DNA from: Bryoerythrophyllum caledonicum
Lineage: Eukaryota; Streptophyta; Bryopsida; Pottiales; Pottiaceae
Reading direction: 5' to 3'
DNA length: 64,000 bases
Assembly: GCA_963971425.1 (NCBI GenBank)
Contig: OZ020524.1
Span: forward strand, 23,303,022-23,367,021
Within the stretch, counting starts at the first letter, position 1; the number at the start of each line of letters is the position of its first letter. Under the pieces are notes generated by a model. It saw only the letters and a program-made list of their open reading frames with translations, was not told the DNA's origin and ran no database searches. Below, one piece after another: positions 60,070-64,000 of the stretch. The position numbers were made by a program, and so were the translations under genes.

Positions 60070-60859
60070 GAGCCATCTGGGGAGAGCCATAGTTGGGTAG
60101 AGAAAGATGCATGCATTTTTTCATGGGTAGACACACCGGAAAGAACCATGCCAGGGGCTTACGGGTAGAGAAAGCGCAATGTATTTGGAGTGTAGGTTGA
60201 AAGCAAGATTCGCATTCTTCAATCGGCAAAGGCTCACATACTATAATATATTGCAATGCAAACCAAAGTTATCGATGACGACCGTTTGCAAGCAGCCCTA
60301 AATTCTATGGAATAGATAGTGTGCCTTTTTTAGAATATATTAGTTGTGTATGGTAATTGATATATAGTGTATGTGTAAGAGTAGTATATTCTAAAGGCGA
60401 TGTAAGACGTTATGTCATTAATCCTATAGAGGAAAGGTAATTTTACTATTGGTGCTAAGTCCATTTGTAGAAGAATCTATATTTGGTTTCCACCATTGTA
60501 TGCATTATGTACTACGTAGAATATCTTTTAATCAACTGCCAACCCTTGCATAATGTATGTTTTTTTGTGATTACGCCTGTTTGTATACTACAATCCTTCA
60601 AATCTATCTTTGAAATATTGTGAAACTATATTAAATACACATTTATCTAGTATTAACGAGGGCCCACCAAAAATTAGTTGAAAATGCCAAAAAATCGCTT
60701 CCAATATTAACAACCATGATTGTATGTAATATTGTTGCAGAAGCTCAATTTTTTTTCCTTTGGTAAACTTTTTTTTTGCAATTTTGCAATTTTGCAATTT
60801 TACAATTTTGCCACTTTTGTTCGCAATGGCCGCCGTTGTACCCAAGTGCACTTTTAAAT
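60070..60859. other. Right subterminal region of large element
   Basis: The first ~100 bases may still be decayed coding DNA (VEKDACIFSWVDTP in one frame). Four TTTTGCAAT units lie at about 60775-60812. The rest is AT-rich without a gene. Confidence 0.4.
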
Positions 60860-60890
60860 GGCCAAGTGCATAATTGCTTAATTGCGTGTT
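60860..60890 (-). repeat. Right 31-bp terminal inverted repeat of large element
   Basis: Inverted copy of 34135-34165 with 2 mismatches. ATTA follows directly, as it precedes the left end. Confidence 0.75.
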
Positions 60891-60894
60891 ATTA

Positions 60895-61255
60895 CTGTAA
60901 TCGGTCGTGTGGTGAGATTTGCCGATGTAGCAGCAGGCTACAGTTGGATGAGAGCAAGCCGGTTATCAGTGGTAACCGGCAGCTTCTACCACAAAATCTG
61001 AGATTGCAATCATGACATCAACGTGTAATCTCTGGCGTTCACTCGAATCTCATCCGATAACGCGGAATCAATGCAATAAAAGTAATCATTGTTGTTGAAT
61101 GAATCTTAGCCGTCTACTTGAATCCGACAGTTCCCACACGACCGGTTACCAACAGTAACCAACCTCCTCAGGCCAACTACCTAATATAGTCAGGACTTTA
61201 TAAATGTTACAAGTTGGGAGTAGCAAAAAAATAACACATATAGAATTATAATCAG
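60895..61255. other. Spacer between the large element and MULE D
   Basis: Contains two related GGTTATCAGTGGTAACCGG / GGTTACCAACAGTAACC inverted motifs (near 60959 and 61144). No gene was recognised. Confidence 0.4.
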
Positions 61256-61304
61256 GAATGCTATCTTGTGAGCGGTGAGCGGTGAGCGGCGAGCGGCGAG
61301 CACT
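61256..61304. repeat. Left terminus of MULE D
   Basis: GCTATCTTGT is followed by GAGCGGT twice and GAGCGGC twice. CCTATTGCCGTG at about 61355 and CCTATAGCCGTGG at about 61472 are subterminal motifs also seen near the MULE B ends. Confidence 0.75.
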
Positions 61305-62472
61305 GAATTCATGACAATTTTTACCATTGTTTTTGTTGTGAAATTAAAAAAGAACACCTATTGCCGTGAGTGTAGGTGGATTGTGCTTAGAATTTTTTTT
61401 TTTTTTAAATAAAAAAATTAGAGAAATTCTTGACCTGCAATCGCTTTAATTTATAGTCTATTGAATAGAGGCACCTATAGCCGTGGCACCATTATTAGAA
61501 TTTTGGCAAAAAATTACAACTATAAGTAATTTGATAAGAGATAATGTAACATATATTACAATGCAAACTTGTATTCCAAATAATAACGATTTTATATTTC
61601 ATTAACGGGGGAAACGTACATCTATAATCCTTCTATTTTCTTATACAATAGAATTTAAAATATGCAGATAAAGTACATCTATTCAACTATCTAAATTGTA
61701 TTACTGCAAATATCATAAGTCCATGGATAAACATCGCTTGAATAACTCTACGAATTGCAGTAGAAGAATTCTCTCGGATGTGTATTACTATTCTAATTGA
61801 GTCAAATATGTAGCAATATTCTAATAAATATCAAGGTGCATGAAGCGAAATGTATGAAGTGAACATGCTATATGGGTATAAAAGACGAATGAAAACAAAA
61901 AACATCAAAACAAAAACACAAAAAATAAGTTGCTAGAACTGCGCCTACCCTGTGCCTACCATGTATCTAAACTACACCAAGCGAATTGGGGCGGGTCTCT
62001 CAAGGTCCTTGTATACCCGGCACTAGCACCCGAAGGCTGCCACGGCAGTATCAATTGCAACTTGAGATGACCAGGCCATCCGGGCTTGTCACTGAAAGTA
62101 TTGGTGGTACTCAGCCATTATATAGTACACCTCCCCAGCCTCTCCAATTGATATGGGATTATGGAAATTTTAGAAAGAAGGTTCAGGGTGCCGAATGGAG
62201 AGAATGATAGTGATGGACCATCTAAAAATATTTGAAACTTTGTAAACAATTCATGGTGTGATAAAGGTATAATTCTAATTTCAAAAACACATTATTACAA
62301 TTGATTATAATCCATCAGTGAAGTATCATTTTAATCTATTAGATTATCTAACTAGAGTACAAACATTAATGTGATTGAAATGAAGAATCAAATAAGACAT
62401 GTAAGGGTGATATGTATCCATAAATCCAAAGCCTCATATCAGGTCAATACGGCATACAAAATAGAAGAATCA
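61305..62472. other. Subterminal DNA of MULE D
   Basis: AT-rich DNA without a convincing gene. The small plus-strand open frame at 61986-62207 has no recognisable domain. Confidence 0.4.
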
Positions 62473-64000
62473 CTACTCTTCACTACTGAACTCATCGTCA
62501 CTGCCCTGATGGATAAATGGCATACTGCTATGAGAACCACTATCGGAATCAATACTACCCTCCTCAGCCTCGTCATCCACAAAATCCTTTGCTCCAGAGC
62601 CGGATCGAGCAGTCGGTGGACGTCGTGAAGGCGACGGCTGCGCTACGGATGCAATGGCAGCAGCTTCGGCATATCCAGGCAAAATATGTTGCTGCTCCGG
62701 ACTCACAACCTTCCATGCCAAGCGAGCCAGCACTCCAACGGGAGGTGTTGACAGAGAAGCCATCAACGACGTCGAGAACCGTCTGCAACAAATTTGGATT
62801 AGTAAAATACGAATGATAGAAAGAGATTAAAAAAAAAACAAATAATGGAAGAGAACTTACTTACAAGTTCTCTTAGGCGCAGTCTTAATCTCTGGTTCAT
62901 CATCACCAAGCTCCAAAGGGCGCTTGAGAGAAGACTGCTCCAAGGGCTCAACAATCGCAGAAGTAACCTCCACCGTCTGTGGAATCATGGGTCGAAGCAC
63001 CTCGTCTACCAAGTCCTTGTCTGCCTCCAAGGCAAGAATATGACGCTTGAGGGCTTTGCAAGCCTGAATAGATGCACCTGCAAAAAGTATAGAACACAAA
63101 CAGTATGAAATTAGAATCATGGTTTGATAATCAAACCACAAAATGCAAGTAAAAATTAATATACCCGTAGAAGCGGTAAGGTCCATGACGATCTCATCCT
63201 CCTTGGTGCAAAGATCAATAAGAGCCTCCAATAGATTCTGCGACTTCTCCCTGGCTCCTTGCCATGGCATCCCGGTGGAGGCCCTCACCGTCAGTGACTC
63301 CTGGGTGATGTAATTGGTCAGATGACCGTCTGAAGAAAGTTCAATCCCATCCGCCAAGAGCTCCACTCTGTCATTGAAGACAAATGGAATTGGAGGATCC
63401 CTCTTCCGAACAAAACACTTGACCATGAAAGTCTTGTGTACGCGGCCGGGGCGACCATCAGAGAAGAGGGGAAGTCCATTGATGGCGAACTACTTCGCCT
63501 CTTCGTCAAATCCCGACCACTGAGACCAGGAAACCAGTTCATTTGAAATGAACTTGGAATCTGGATAGAACACAATGATAGCTCCACCATCACGAAGAAA
63601 TGACTCAGCCAACTCGAAGTTAAACCGAATCCACAATGATTCTCTCCGACCCTTGGGGGTCAGCACTGTGGGTAGTGAGTTCCATGGTGGAATCACAGTA
63701 CCACCCTGAATGCCTGGAACTGGCAAGTCCTCCGGAACGTCAAATATGAACATATCCGCCAAACCATCCTCAGTCAACTCCCCCTTCATGTAACGCGGCT
63801 TCGATCCGCCATTGGCCATCAACCACTGTGCAATATCCCTCCAAACTGGCGGAACGTCATCCTCAGCTGTAACTGAATCATAATCAGTAAAGATAGAGTA
63901 GGCGCTGGTATTGATTACCTCAACAGCTACAGTGGACTCCGTCTGCTCCACTACAGGAATCGAATAAATGGTCTGAGCTGGCTTTGCAATGAATGCTCCT
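62473..64000 (-). pseudogene. Methyltransferase-like gene of MULE D, truncated by window
   Basis: A homologue of the MULE C gene, read from beyond 64000 leftward. The first exon in view runs to 63166 with one in-frame TAG at 63490-63492. It has the motif IV-like DMFIFDVPEDLP (near 63745), then FAESFLRDGGAIIVFYP-like sequence, PWQGAREKSQNLLEALI, and motif I MDLTASTG. After an intron (63165-63078) comes ASIQACKALKRHILALEAD. The intron falls after the first base of the same Gly codon as in MULE C, which proves common descent. A further intron leads to a tail exon ending at 62473 with LPGYAEAAAIASV and an acidic Ser-rich end. The expected DPPY is DVPE here. The N-terminal ParB-like part would lie outside the window. 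Confidence 0.65.

Larger units (their letters stand above)
34135..60890. mobile_element. Large DNA transposon with ParB-like and DUF7869-like genes
   Basis: It is bounded by 31-bp inverted repeats: 34135-34165 begins AACACGCAATTATGC, and 60860-60890 inverted begins AACACGCAATTAAGC, with 29 of 31 matches. ATTA sits directly outside both ends (34131-34134, 60891-60894), a possible 4-bp target duplication. MULE C (14.36 kb with its duplication) is nested inside, so the original element was about 12.4 kb. The left arm has a minus-strand ParB-like gene and the right arm a plus-strand transposase-like gene. Two ~0.9-kb repeats lie between them. The family name is unknown to me. Confidence 0.7.
61256..64000. 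mobile_element. MULE copy D, left part; right side outside window
   Basis: Begins GGAATGCTATCTTGTGAGCG, nearly the same as the left end of MULE C, followed by GAGCGGT units. A minus-strand methyltransferase-like gene lies 1.2 kb inside, in the same position and orientation as in MULE C. The right end and target duplication are outside the window. Confidence 0.75.

Overview
The window looks like nuclear DNA of a streptophyte plant, probably a land plant. It carries a seven-exon cytosolic ribosomal protein gene (eL8/RPL7A) with GT-AG introns and telo-box motifs (AAACCCTA type) in its promoter and first intron. The rest is AT-rich DNA packed with plant-style transposable elements. The sequence does not settle the species. 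There is one 200-base assembly gap (54423-54622).

Layout. (1) 1-7419 is the right-hand part of a Mutator-like (MULE) element, copy A. A nearly identical complete copy B lies at 20449-29424, with a perfect 9-bp target duplication. Both hold a decayed SWIM-type MULE transposase, a palindromic minisatellite, a SINE and a broken BTB-like gene. (2) 7.8-13.4 kb is a decayed Ty3/gypsy retrotransposon with a cluster of heat-shock-element-like motifs ahead of a TATA box. A different decayed SWIM/MULE transposase follows at 13.7-16.5 kb. (3) 17335-18929 is the eL8 gene, the only clearly intact gene. A 276-bp MITE with a 9-bp duplication sits behind it. (4) 29480-33570 holds two adjacent TA-flanked Tc1/mariner-type elements whose terminal repeats are built from ~175-bp tandem units. 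One carries a DD34E transposase broken by a single stop. (5) 34135-60890 is a large element defined by 31-bp terminal inverted repeats. It has a minus-strand gene on the left (ParB-like DGQH motif and a possible methyltransferase-like part) and a plus-strand DUF7869/RNase-H-like transposase gene on the right. (6) A 14.35-kb MULE, copy C (43165-57516), is inserted into that plus-strand gene. It has its own minus-strand gene (ParB-like DGNHR region, then a beta-class DNA-methyltransferase-like region) and a plus-strand SWIM transposase. (7) At 61256 a fourth MULE, copy D, begins and runs off the window. It carries a homologous methyltransferase-like gene with an intron at the same codon position.

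Most interesting system: two transposons with unrelated transposases share one layout, a ParB-like plus DNA-methyltransferase-like gene on one arm and the transposase on the other. MULE C also contains eleven copies of a 22-bp palindrome, all in non-coding parts, which are candidate binding or modification sites. Most large genes carry a few in-frame stops or frameshifts, so these copies are recently dead or silenced relatives of active elements.
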